DNA of 7,357 nucleotides, from contig JAOPVM010000450.1 in the NCBI GenBank assembly GCA_025966215.1, forward strand, positions 1-7,357, read 5' to 3'. This document shows, piece by piece, positions 1 to 6,243 of this stretch. Source of the stretch: Klenkia sp. (GTDB lineage: Bacteria; Actinomycetota; Actinomycetes; Mycobacteriales; Geodermatophilaceae). The position numbers and the translations under genes were made by a program. Below the pieces are notes generated by a model. The model did no database searches. It saw nothing but the letters and a program-made list of their open reading frames with translations, and was not told the DNA's origin. Every line of letters starts with the position of its first letter. Within the stretch, counting starts at the first letter, position 1.

Positions 1-63
1 GCCGACTACCAGCGCAAGACCGACCGGGAGATCCCGGTCGTGCTCGTGGAGCCCCGGGCCTGA
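1..63 (+). CDS. C-terminal end of a probable deazaflavin-dependent nitroreductase (partial)
   Basis: Only the last 20 codons and the TGA stop are inside the window. The tail reads ADYQRKTDREIPVVLVEPRA, and the segment YQRKTDREIPVVLVEP resembles the C-terminal strand of the F420/deazaflavin-dependent nitroreductase (Ddn-like) family common in actinobacteria, where a Tyr-x-x-(K/R)-Thr-x-R-x-(I/L)-P-(V/L) ending is frequent. Proteins of that family are small split-barrel flavin-binding reductases. The assignment rests on this tail alone, so it is tentative. The TGA at 61-63 overlaps the probable CTG start of the next gene, which suggests co-transcription with it. Confidence 0.55.
   Translation, partial: ADYQRKTDREIPVVLVEPRA
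48..51 (+). promoter_or_regulatory. Ribosome binding site deciding the dehydrogenase start
   Basis: GGAG at 48-51, inside the end of the upstream gene, lies 8 nt before the CTG at 60-62. This is an ideal Shine-Dalgarno distance and supports CTG 60 as the start of the downstream SDR gene. The next in-frame GTG or ATG (GTG at 159) would remove the nucleotide-binding motif. Confidence 0.45.
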
Positions 64-1091
64 CCGGCGAGGGGCGGGTCGTCGTCATCACCGGTGCCTC
101 CGACGGCATCGGCGCGGCGGCGGCCCGCCGGTGCCACCGCGACGGCGCGCACGTCGTCGTGGTCGGCCGTTCCCCGCAGAAGACCGCCGCGGTGGCCGCC
201 GAGCTGCCCGGCTCCGAGCCGCTGACCGCGGACTTCGCCCGACTGGACGACGTCCGGGCACTCGCCGCGACCATCGCCGGACGGCACCCTCGGGTGGACG
301 TGCTGTGCAACAACGCCGGTGGCTCGTTCGGCCGGCGCCGGCTGACCGTGGACGGCCACGAGACCACGTTCCAGGTCGACCACCTCGCCGGCTACCTGCT
401 CACCCGGCTGCTCGAGCCCCAGCTGCGGGCCGCACGCGGACGGGTGGTGCACACCGCGTCGTTCATGCACCGCTTCGGCTGGGTGCCGCGCGGTCGGCTG
501 GCCCGGGCGTACCAGTCGCGCCCGCCGTACCTGGCCAACCGCGCCTACGCCAAGGCCAAGCTCGCCAACGTGCTCACCACCCGCGAGCTCGCCCGCCGGT
601 GGGGCCCGGACGTCAGCGCCACCTGCTACGACCCGGGTGCGGTCGCCAGCTCCTTCGGTGTGGCGTCCGGCGGGGTCGTCGGGCTGGCGTTCGCCACCCC
701 GCTCACCGCGTTCTTCCGCACCCCGGCGCACGGCGCGGACACCATGGTCTGGCTGGCCACCGCGGCCGAGGGCTGGCGCAACGGCGGCTACCACGTCGAC
801 CGCTCGCCGGGGCTGACCCTGCTCGCCGCCCGCGACGACCGCCGTGCACGCGAGCTCTGGGACCTCTCCGCCGACCTGGTCGGCCTCGACCCCAGACGAG
901 GAGCGCGGACCTTCCCGTCGGTCGCGGCTACGTTCAGCGCATGGCGAGCAAGGCCGGCGACGCGGTCGAGATCGACGTCGACGGGCTGGACGTGCGGCTG
1001 TCCAGCCCCGACCGGGTCTACTTCCCGGCCCGCGGGGAGACCAAGCTGGACCTGCTGCAGTACTACCTCGCGGTCGGCCCCGGGATCGTGA
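60..1091 (+). CDS. Short-chain dehydrogenase/reductase (SDR), probable CTG start
   Basis: This is a classical-type SDR, an NAD(P)-dependent oxidoreductase with a Rossmann fold; its substrate is unknown. Counting from CTG 60, the cofactor motif TGASDGIG is at residues 11-18, NNAG at 84-87, the catalytic Ser at 134 (HTAS), and the YxxxK pair at Tyr163 and Lys167. The general layout resembles retinol-dehydrogenase-like SDRs. No ATG, GTG or TTG lies in frame upstream of the TGASDGIG motif. CTG at 60 overlaps the previous stop (CTGA) and has GGAG 8 nt upstream, so it is the best start. GTG at 159 would delete the cofactor motif. The recognisable SDR domain ends near residue 277 (LSADLVGLD). The frame stays open for about 66 more codons, the last 151 nt overlapping the next gene. 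That tail begins with rare AGA, CGA and GGA codons and looks non-coding in origin. A lost stop or a frameshift is possible. Confidence 0.8.
   Translation: MTGEGRVVVITGASDGIGAAAARRCHRDGAHVVVVGRSPQKTAAVAAELPGSEPLTADFARLDDVRALAATIAGRHPRVDVLCNNAGGSFGRRRLTVDGHETTFQVDHLAGYLLTRLLEPQLRAARGRVVHTASFMHRFGWVPRGRLARAYQSRPPYLANRAYAKAKLANVLTTRELARRWGPDVSATCYDPGAVASSFGVASGGVVGLAFATPLTAFFRTPAHGADTMVWLATAAEGWRNGGYHVDRSPGLTLLAARDDRRARELWDLSADLVGLDPRRGARTFPSVAATFSAWRARPATRSRSTSTGWTCGCPAPTGSTSRPAGRPSWTCCSTTSRSAPGS
929..934 (+). promoter_or_regulatory. -10 box for a leaderless polymerase-domain transcript
   Basis: TACGTT fits the actinobacterial -10 pattern TANNNT and ends 6 nt before the ATG at 941. Transcription would then begin at or next to the A of the start codon. 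No Shine-Dalgarno lies at useful distance; the nearest purine run, GAGGAG at 898-903, is 37 nt upstream of the ATG. The -35 region is poor (GCGGAC near 905-910). Confidence 0.4.
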
Positions 1092-1906
1092 ACGCGCTCC
1101 GCGAGCGGCCGTGCATGCTGCACCGCTTCCCGAAGGGCGTGGACGGCGACAAGGTGCACCAGAAGCGGGTGCCGGCCGGGGCGCCGCCGTGGCTGGAGAC
1201 CGTGCGGGTGACGTTCCCGCGCTACCACCGCACCGCCGACGAGCTGTGCGTCACCCACCTGGCGCACGTGGCGTGGGCGGTGCAGATGTCCACCGTGGAG
1301 TTCCACCCGTGGAACAGCCGGCGGGACGACGTCGAGCTGCCCGACGAGTGGCGGATCGACCTGGACCCGATGCCCGACGCCGACTGGGGCACCGTGCGGC
1401 GGGTCGCCGGCGTGGTCCAGGAGGTGCTGGAGGAGCTGGGCGCGGTCGGTCACCCGAAGACCTCCGGCGGCAACGGCCTGCACGTCTACGTCCGCATCCC
1501 CCCGGTGCACGGGTTCACCGACGTCCGTCGGGCCGCGCTGGCCTTCGCCCGTGAGGTGGAGCGCCGGTCACCGGACGTGACGACGACGTGGTGGCGCAAG
1601 GACCGCGACCCCACGGCGCTGTTCGTGGACTACAACCAGAACGCCCGGGACCACACCCTGGCCGCCGCCTACTCGGTGCGCGGCAACCCCGAGGCCACGG
1701 TGTCCACGCCGGTCACCTGGGCCGAGGTCGCCGACGTCGAGCCCGGCGACTTCACCATCGCCACGGTGCCGGCCCGCTTCGCCGAGCTGGGCGACCTGCA
1801 CGCCGACATCGACGCGCACCCCTTCGACCTGGCGCCGCTGCTGGAGTGGGCCGACCGGGACGAGGCCGCCGGCGCCGAGGTGCCGCCCGAGCCCGACGCC
1901 GGCTGA
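941..1906 (+). CDS. Stand-alone LigD-type polymerase domain protein (AEP primase-polymerase, PolD1-like)
   Basis: This 321-residue protein corresponds to the polymerase domain of bacterial DNA ligase D, without ligase or nuclease domains. Such archaeo-eukaryotic primase-type polymerases add ribonucleotides or deoxynucleotides during end joining or gap repair. The two-Asp motif DLDP gives Asp140 and Asp142, and the third metal ligand is Asp230 in FVDYNQNARDHT. The 90-residue spacing matches Asp137/139/227 of Mycobacterium tuberculosis LigD as recalled. KTSGGNGLHVYV at 173-184 is the nucleotide-binding motif (His181). Arg25 and Lys35 sit at the places of the two lysines that bind the DNA 5' phosphate, with the same 10-residue spacing. 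Mycobacterial PolD1 (Rv3730c type) is the closest described kind of protein I can name. The ATG at 941 is chosen because homology begins just after it and a -10 box sits just upstream; the open frame upstream to 131 is an antisense-like shadow of the SDR gene. It converges tail to tail with the next gene, 4 nt apart. Confidence 0.88.
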   Translation: MASKAGDAVEIDVDGLDVRLSSPDRVYFPARGETKLDLLQYYLAVGPGIVNALRERPCMLHRFPKGVDGDKVHQKRVPAGAPPWLETVRVTFPRYHRTADELCVTHLAHVAWAVQMSTVEFHPWNSRRDDVELPDEWRIDLDPMPDADWGTVRRVAGVVQEVLEELGAVGHPKTSGGNGLHVYVRIPPVHGFTDVRRAALAFAREVERRSPDVTTTWWRKDRDPTALFVDYNQNARDHTLAAAYSVRGNPEATVSTPVTWAEVADVEPGDFTIATVPARFAELGDLHADIDAHPFDLAPLLEWADRDEAAGAEVPPEPDAG

Positions 1907-1910
1907 CCGC

Positions 1911-2690
1911 TCAGAGCTGCCGGTAGACGGCGTCCGGGACGTCGGTGACGAACATGTGCCCGGGTGCGTGGGTCAGGGCCAACGGCGGACGGGACGCCAT
2001 GAGCGCCGCCTGCGGGGTGACCCCGCAGGCCCAGAAGACCGGCACGTCGCCGGGCTGCACGGTCACCGGGTCACCGAAGTCGGGGGAGTCCAGGTCGGCG
2101 ATGCCCAGGTCGGCCGGGGACCCGACGTGCACCGGGGCGCCGTGCACCTGGGGCATCCGCGCGGTGACCTGGACGGCGGTCGCCACCAGCGCCGCCGGCA
2201 CCGGCCGCATCGAGACCACCAACGGCCCGGACAACCGCCCGGCCGGTCGGCACTCCCGGTCGGTCCGGTACATCGCCACGTTCACGCCCTGCTCGATGTT
2301 GCGCACCGGCACCCCGGCCTGCAGCAGCGCGGTCTCGAAGCTGAAGCTGCAGCCGATCAGGAACGCCACCATGTCGGCCTCCCACAGGTCGAGGACGTCG
2401 GTCGGTTCCTGGACCAGCTCGCCGTCCCGCCAGACGCGGTAGCGGGGCAGGTCGGTCCGCAGGTCGGCGCCCGGAGCCAGCGGGGTGGTCCAGCTACCGG
2501 GTTCGCTCACGTCCAGCAGCGGGACCGGGCGGGGGTTGCGTTGGGCGAAGAGCAGCAGGTCCCACGCCCAGTCGCGGGGGAGCACCACCAGGTTGGCCTG
2601 CGTCGAGCCCGGGGCCCAGCCCGAGGACGGGACGGCGAGACCCCCGCGGAACGCTGCACGGGCGCCGGCGGGCGTGCTGGTCGCAGTCAC
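1911..2690 (-). CDS. ycsI: YcsI/DUF1445 family protein, putative hydro-lyase related to D-glutamate cyclase
   Basis: The 259-residue protein is full length for the YcsI (UPF0317/DUF1445) family. Family motifs in order are [13 protein letters not shown] (26-38), [15 protein letters not shown] (51-65), [11 protein letters not shown] (76-86), IGCSFSFE (112-119), MYRTDREC (140-147), GPLVVSMRP (155-163), HGAPVHVG (183-190) and FWACGVTPQ (219-227). The mitochondrial relative DGLUCY converts D-glutamate to 5-oxo-D-proline; bacterial members are usually called putative hydro-lyases and the reaction here is not shown. It has no signal peptide or membrane segment and is presumably cytosolic. It starts at GTG 2690, whose GTGA overlaps the stop of the upstream GntR gene, so translation is probably coupled. 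A GAGG lies 4 nt before the start. Its presence beside pxpABC, as in Bacillus subtilis, points to 5-oxoproline or D-glutamate metabolism; that link is inference. Confidence 0.9.
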   Translation of the reverse strand: MTATSTPAGARAAFRGGLAVPSSGWAPGSTQANLVVLPRDWAWDLLLFAQRNPRPVPLLDVSEPGSWTTPLAPGADLRTDLPRYRVWRDGELVQEPTDVLDLWEADMVAFLIGCSFSFETALLQAGVPVRNIEQGVNVAMYRTDRECRPAGRLSGPLVVSMRPVPAALVATAVQVTARMPQVHGAPVHVGSPADLGIADLDSPDFGDPVTVQPGDVPVFWACGVTPQAALMASRPPLALTHAPGHMFVTDVPDAVYRQL

Positions 2691-3403
2691 CGGGCCTCGT
2701 CCCAGCGGTGCTCGTCGTGGCGCAGTGAGGTCATGTGGTCCAGGGACACGTCGAGGTACTCCTCCAGCTCCACGGCTGCCGCCTCGGTGCGGCCGGCGGT
2801 GATCAGGTCCAGCAGGGCCCGGTTGCGGGTGACGTAGGGCCCGTGGACCTGCGCGGGCGCCGCGCCCTGGAACGCCAGCCGCAGCTCGGCGAGCAGGCGG
2901 GCGGTGGTCTCGTCCAGCCGGCGGCTGCCCGCGAGGGCGACCAGGTGCTGGTGGAAGTGCATGTTGGCGGTGCCGACGGCCGACCAGTCACCGCGCTCGA
3001 GGGCAGCCTCACCGGCTTCGACGTCTGCGCGCAGCTCCCGGAGGGGGTCCGTGCCGGTGCCGGCCACCTCGCCCAGCCGGCGGACCACGTCGCACTCGAT
3101 CGCCCTGCGCACCCGGTAGATGTCCACCAGGTCCTCGTCGGTGAGCTCGGTGACGAACACCCCGCGGTGCAGCCGGTGGACCAGCAGGCCCTCGTGCCCC
3201 AACAGGCGGAACGCCTCCCGCAGGGTGTTGCGGGAGACCCGGAGGACCGTGGCCAGCTGGTCCTCGGACAACCGGGTGCCCGGCGGCAGATCGCCCTCGG
3301 TCACCCGTCGGCGCAGCACGTCGGCGACCCGTTCGGCGGTGCTCGACCGGTCCAGCTCGGCGGCGCCGGCGGCCAGGCCCTGCAGCCAGCCGTCGTCGCT
3401 CAC
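2687..3403 (-). CDS. GntR-family transcriptional regulator, FadR/FCD subfamily
   Basis: This 238-residue protein has an N-terminal winged helix-turn-helix (about residues 22-86, with the [19 protein letters not shown] recognition region at 47-65 and the wing HRLHRGVFV at 76-84). A mostly helical FCD effector domain follows (about 92-225, starting [13 protein letters not shown]). FCD regulators bind organic acids or amino acid derivatives and usually repress. Compared with the usual ligand set (Asp of DxxFH, its His, a His before the penultimate helix and a His of the last helix), this protein seems to have Asn147, His151, Asn194 and Tyr216, so the metal site may be lost. The start is GTG 3403; no good Shine-Dalgarno precedes it. 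It is transcribed divergently from the transporter-pxpABC operon and upstream of ycsI, which it overlaps by 4 nt. It probably controls both arms and itself. It takes the place that KipR, an IclR-type protein, holds in Bacillus. Confidence 0.92.
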   Translation of the reverse strand: MSDDGWLQGLAAGAAELDRSSTAERVADVLRRRVTEGDLPPGTRLSEDQLATVLRVSRNTLREAFRLLGHEGLLVHRLHRGVFVTELTDEDLVDIYRVRRAIECDVVRRLGEVAGTGTDPLRELRADVEAGEAALERGDWSAVGTANMHFHQHLVALAGSRRLDETTARLLAELRLAFQGAAPAQVHGPYVTRNRALLDLITAGRTEAAAVELEEYLDVSLDHMTSLRHDEHRWDEAR

Positions 3404-3507
3404 GACGGCCGGCCTGCGGGAGGGTCGTGCTGGGTGGGCGCGGTGGTCATGACGCCATCGTGGTGTCTCGAGGGCGTTTCGGGCCAGTCAACTCTTCCCT
3501 CAACCTC

Positions 3508-3537
3508 TTGTCGGATTGTTGAACAACTCTCTACGGT
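3508..3537 (+). promoter_or_regulatory. Candidate promoter of the transporter-pxpABC operon
   Basis: TTGTCG (3508-3513) as -35 and TACGGT (3532-3537, fitting TANNNT) as -10 are separated by 18 bp. Transcription would start near 3544, giving a leader of about 60 nt before the ATG at 3603. The spacer between the boxes contains the 3516-3526 palindrome, so a bound regulator would block RNA polymerase. Alternative -35 boxes such as TTGAAC (3519-3524) cannot be excluded. Confidence 0.35.
3516..3526. promoter_or_regulatory. Candidate GntR (FadR-type) operator, 11-bp palindrome
   Basis: TTGTTGAACAA is a perfect inverted repeat (TTGTT, central G, AACAA). It fits the pattern TNGTNNNACNA described for operators of FadR-subfamily GntR regulators. 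It lies between the regulator gene and the operon it faces, in the spacer of the candidate + promoter. It is the clearest short palindrome I saw in the spacer. Confidence 0.5.
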
Positions 3538-3588
3538 CCTCTCTGACACGTCCGGAGTGGCCCCGCCACCCCCGGCAGCCGTCCCAGC

Positions 3589-3595
3589 GAGGGAG
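3589..3595 (+). promoter_or_regulatory. Ribosome binding site of the transporter gene
   Basis: GAGGGAG at 3589-3595 is 7 nt before the ATG at 3603. It decides this start over the in-frame ATG at 3516, which falls inside the palindrome and would add 29 residues of arginine/proline-rich, non-transporter sequence. Confidence 0.75.
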
Positions 3596-3602
3596 ACCCC
3601 CG

Positions 3603-4859
3603 ATGACCCGACCCACCGGAGAGCCCGGCGCCGAGAGCGGCGTGGCCCCGCCCGCCCCCAGCGGGCGGCTGGCGTCCAGCACGCGGTCCACCCTGCTCGG
3701 CGCGATGTTCCTGATGGCCACCTCGGCGATCGGGCCCGGGTTCATCACCCAGACCACGACGTTCACCGTGCAACTGGGCGCGGCGTTCGCCTTCGCGATC
3801 GTCATCTCGATCCTGGTCGACATCGCCCTGCAGATGAACGTCTGGCGGGTGATCGGGGTCAGTGGCCGGCGGGCGCAGGAGCTGGGCAACCTGGTGGCGC
3901 CGGGCCTGGGCTGGGTCATGGCGGCCTTCCTGCTGGTCGGCGGCCTGGTGTTCAACATCGGCAACGTCGCCGGCGCCGGCCTGGGCACCGACGCGATGTT
4001 CGGGCTGGACCCCCGCATCGGCGGTGCGCTGTCTGCCCTCATCGCGATCGGGGTGTTCCTCAGCAGACGGGCCGGGGTCGCGGTCGACCGGATCGTCGTC
4101 GTCCTCGGGCTGGTGATGATCGCCCTGACCACCTACGTGGCGATCACCTCGGGCCCGCCGGTCGGCGAGGCGCTGCGCAACGTGGTGCTGCCCGACCAGA
4201 TCGACGTCCTGGCCATCACCACGCTGGTCGGCGGCACGGTCGGCGGGTACATCGTCTACGCCGGCGCGCACCGGCTGCTGGACTCCGGGGTGAGCGGCCC
4301 CGAGCACGTGCGGGCCATCACCCGCGGGTCGGTCACCGGCATCCTGATCACCGCCGTCATGCGCATCGTGCTGTTCCTGGCGATCCTCGGCGTGGTCACC
4401 GGCGGAGCCGCGCTCGACCCGGACAACCAGGCTGCATCCGCGTTCGGCCAGGCCGCCGGCGAGGTCGGCATGCGGGTCTTCGGGATCGTGCTGTGGGCCG
4501 CGGCGATCACCAGCGTCATCGGCGCCTCCTACACCTCGGTGTCGTTCGTGACGTCCCGTACGACGACCAGCGACCGCACCCGCACCGCGCTGGTCGTCGG
4601 GTTCATCGCCGTCACCACGCTGGCCTACCTGCTCATCGGCACCGCCCCCGCCACGCTGCTGGTGTTCGCCGGTGCGTTCAACGGGCTGCTGCTGCCGATC
4701 GGCATCGCGGTGCTGCTCTGGGTCGCGACCCGACGCACCGACCTGCTCGGGGACTACCGCTACCCGCGCTGGCTGCTGGTCGTCGGCTGGGTCGCCTGGC
4801 TGCTGACGCTGTACCTGGCGGTCAACTCCGTCCGCCCGGTCGTCGAGCTGTTCGCATGA
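3603..4859 (+). CDS. NRAMP-fold transporter (YcsG-like) lacking the canonical metal-site motifs
   Basis: This 418-residue inner-membrane protein has a hydrophilic N-terminus of about 30 residues and about 11 predicted membrane segments (near 31-55, 58-78, 101-121, 141-157, 162-182, 203-222, 243-265, 292-317, 328-347, 352-374, 388-408). It belongs to the NRAMP/SLC11-related, LeuT-fold group. The metal-binding DPGN of segment 1 is replaced by GPGF (residues 44-47), and the MPH of segment 6 by GGY (214-216, in [10 protein letters not shown]). It is therefore unlikely to be a manganese or iron transporter of the MntH type. The gene is first in the operon and its TGA lies in the start region of pxpA. 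Bacillus subtilis ycsG is the matching neighbour of ycsF. Uptake of 5-oxoproline or a related small acid is the context-based guess; the substrate is not shown by the sequence. Confidence 0.88.
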   Translation: MTRPTGEPGAESGVAPPAPSGRLASSTRSTLLGAMFLMATSAIGPGFITQTTTFTVQLGAAFAFAIVISILVDIALQMNVWRVIGVSGRRAQELGNLVAPGLGWVMAAFLLVGGLVFNIGNVAGAGLGTDAMFGLDPRIGGALSALIAIGVFLSRRAGVAVDRIVVVLGLVMIALTTYVAITSGPPVGEALRNVVLPDQIDVLAITTLVGGTVGGYIVYAGAHRLLDSGVSGPEHVRAITRGSVTGILITAVMRIVLFLAILGVVTGGAALDPDNQAASAFGQAAGEVGMRVFGIVLWAAAITSVIGASYTSVSFVTSRTTTSDRTRTALVVGFIAVTTLAYLLIGTAPATLLVFAGAFNGLLLPIGIAVLLWVATRRTDLLGDYRYPRWLLVVGWVAWLLTLYLAVNSVRPVVELFA

Positions 4860-4865
4860 GGGAGG
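4858..4865 (+). promoter_or_regulatory. Ribosome binding site favouring the GTG start of pxpA
   Basis: GAGGGAGG at 4858-4865 overlaps the transporter stop and lies 8 nt before GTG 4874. The competing ATG at 4856 forms an ATGA overlap with the stop but has no comparable upstream site. Confidence 0.6.
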
Positions 4866-4873
4866 CTGGGGAG

Positions 4874-5632
4874 GTGGCCATCGACCTGAACTCCGACCTC
4901 GGCGAGGGCTTCGGCCAGTGGGTCCTGGGCGACGACGACGCCCTGCTCGAGGTCGTCACCAGCGCCAACGTCGCCTGCGGCTTCCACGCCGGGGACGCGG
5001 TGACCATGCGCCGGGTGACCGCCCGCTGCGTGGAGCGGGGCGTGGCGATCGGTGCCCAGGTGGGCTACCGCGACCTGCCCGGTTTCGGCCGGCGGTTCAT
5101 CGACGTCGAGCCGCACGCCCTCACCCAGGACGTGCTCTACCAGCTCGGTGCGCTCGACGGCTTCGCCCGGATCGCCGGCGACCGGGTGCGGTACGTCAAG
5201 CCGCACGGGGCGCTCTACAACGCGATCGTGCACCACGAGGAGCAGGCCGCCGCCGTCGTCGCCGCCGTGGTCGACTACGACCCCACGCTGCCGGTGCTCG
5301 GCCTGCCGGGCTCGGTCTGGCTGCGGCGGGCCGCCGAGGCCGGGCTCACCACGGTGGCCGAGGCCTTCGCCGACCGGGCCTACACCCCCGAGGGGACGCT
5401 GGTCTCCCGTCGGCTGCCCGGGGCGGTGCTGCACGACGCGGCCGAGATCGCCCGCCGCTGCGTCGCGATGGCCACCGGGGTACCGGTCACCGACGTGGAC
5501 GGCGGGGAGCTGGCCCTGCAACCAGGGTCGATCTGCGTGCACGGCGACACCCCCGGCGCCGTCGACATCGCCCGGCAGGTGCGCGCCGCTCTCGCCGGGG
5601 CCGGCGTCGGGCTCGCCCCCTTCGCCCGCTGA
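4874..5632 (+). CDS. pxpA: 5-oxoprolinase subunit A (PxpA, LamB/YcsF family)
   Basis: PxpA works with PxpB and PxpC to cleave 5-oxoproline (pyroglutamate) to L-glutamate with ATP hydrolysis in the cytosol. Counting from GTG 4874 (252 residues, close to the usual 245-257), the family motifs are [12 protein letters not shown] (3-14), [11 protein letters not shown] (31-41), [12 protein letters not shown] (64-75), VKPHGALYN (108-116) and [11 protein letters not shown] (219-229). I chose GTG 4874 because the protein then begins [11 protein letters not shown], as family members do, and a strong Shine-Dalgarno sits 8 nt upstream. ATG 4856 would add six residues (MREAGE) and overlap the transporter stop. 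The stop TGA shares its last base with the ATG of pxpB. The stretch AQVGYRD differs from the AHPSYPD form seen in many relatives and is probably the actinobacterial variant. Confidence 0.94.
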   Translation: MAIDLNSDLGEGFGQWVLGDDDALLEVVTSANVACGFHAGDAVTMRRVTARCVERGVAIGAQVGYRDLPGFGRRFIDVEPHALTQDVLYQLGALDGFARIAGDRVRYVKPHGALYNAIVHHEEQAAAVVAAVVDYDPTLPVLGLPGSVWLRRAAEAGLTTVAEAFADRAYTPEGTLVSRRLPGAVLHDAAEIARRCVAMATGVPVTDVDGGELALQPGSICVHGDTPGAVDIARQVRAALAGAGVGLAPFAR

Positions 5633-6243
5633 TGCGGCTGCTGCCCAGCGGGGACGCCGGCCTGCTGGTCGAGCTCGACGACCTGGACGCCGTCCTCGCG
5701 CTGCACCGCACGCTGGCCGCCGAGCCCCCGGCCGGGGTGCTGGACGTCGTCCCGGCCTCCCGCACGGTGCTGCTCGTGCTCGACCCGGCGCTCACCACGG
5801 TCGGCGCGGTGGCCACCGCGGTCGGTCGGACCCGGCCGACGGCGGCCGACCGCACCGGGGGTGAGCTCGTCGAGCTGCCGGTGGTCTACGACGGCGAGGA
5901 CCTCGCCGACGTCGGCGAGCTGCTCGGCTGCAGCCCGGCCGAGGTGGTCGCCCGACACACCGGCACGGAGTGGACGGTGGCCTTCGGCGGGTTCGCGCCG
6001 GGTTTCGGCTACCTGACCGCAGCCGAGGGCACCTGGGACGTGCCGCGCCGGGCCAGTCCGCGGACCCGGGTGCCGGCCGGTGCCGTGGCGCTGGCCGGGG
6101 AGTTCAGCGGGGTGTACCCGCGGGAGTCCCCGGGCGGCTGGCAGCTGCTCGGGCACACCGACACCGCTGTGTTCGACCTGCACCGGGAGCCTGCGGCTCT
6201 GCTGCGGCCCGGCGTGCGGATCCGCTTCGTGGACGTGTCGTGA
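5632..6243 (+). CDS. pxpB: 5-oxoprolinase subunit B (PxpB, KipI/allophanate hydrolase subunit 1 family)
   Basis: This 203-residue subunit carries the carboxyltransferase CT_C/AHS1 (KipI) domain. The motifs are GGFAPGFGYL (119-128), PRRASPRTRVPAG (138-150) and VYPRESPGGWQLLG (161-174). It pairs with PxpC to form the part of 5-oxoprolinase thought to activate the substrate with ATP. It is slightly shorter than Escherichia coli PxpB (about 218) and B. subtilis KipI (about 240); the N-terminal lobe ([15 protein letters not shown]) is present but compact. In B. subtilis KipI also inhibits the sporulation kinase KinA; nothing here suggests such a role. ATG 5632 overlaps the pxpA TGA by one base (TGATG) and its TGA overlaps the pxpC GTG. 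Annotation as a urea-amidolyase subunit would be misleading given pxpA next door. Confidence 0.93.
   Translation: MRLLPSGDAGLLVELDDLDAVLALHRTLAAEPPAGVLDVVPASRTVLLVLDPALTTVGAVATAVGRTRPTAADRTGGELVELPVVYDGEDLADVGELLGCSPAEVVARHTGTEWTVAFGGFAPGFGYLTAAEGTWDVPRRASPRTRVPAGAVALAGEFSGVYPRESPGGWQLLGHTDTAVFDLHREPAALLRPGVRIRFVDVS

Larger units (their letters stand above)
3404..3602. promoter_or_regulatory. Divergent regulatory region between gntR and the transporter-pxpABC operon
   Basis: This 199-bp spacer contains the control elements for both directions. It is less GC-rich around 3486-3545 than the flanking genes, as expected for promoters. It contains the palindrome at 3516-3526, a candidate + promoter at 3508-3537, three near-copies of CAACTCT (starting 3489, 3501 and 3524) and a TTGACT on the - strand (3491-3486) that could be a -35 box for gntR. 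No convincing - strand -10 box was found. A 16-codon reading frame on the - strand (3450-3400) ends on the gntR start. Confidence 0.6.

Noticed and set aside
131..940. In-frame upstream extension of the polymerase-domain protein to an ATG at 131 (591 residues).
   Set aside because: The extra 270 residues are Arg/Pro/Gly-rich low-complexity translation in the wrong frame of the SDR gene, while the SDR frame shows all catalytic motifs. The polymerase homology begins just after ATG 941.
3486..3491. TTGACT on the - strand as the -35 box of a gntR promoter.
   Set aside because: No TANNNT-like -10 box was found 16-19 nt downstream on that strand, so I mention it only inside the regulatory region and do not call a promoter.
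3516..3602. ATG at 3516 as the start of the transporter.
   Set aside because: It falls within the palindrome and candidate promoter, has no ribosome site, and adds 29 Arg/Pro-rich residues. ATG 3603 has a strong GAGGGAG 7 nt upstream.
2735..4855. A very long open + frame (2735-5632) read as one 965-residue protein.
   Set aside because: Everything before about 4856 is antisense or out of frame to gntR and the transporter, with no recognisable domain. Only the last 252 residues (PxpA) are real.
3603..4859. MntH-type manganese/iron transporter.
   Set aside because: The DPGN and MPH metal-binding motifs are absent (GPGF and GGY instead) and the operon context is not metal homeostasis.
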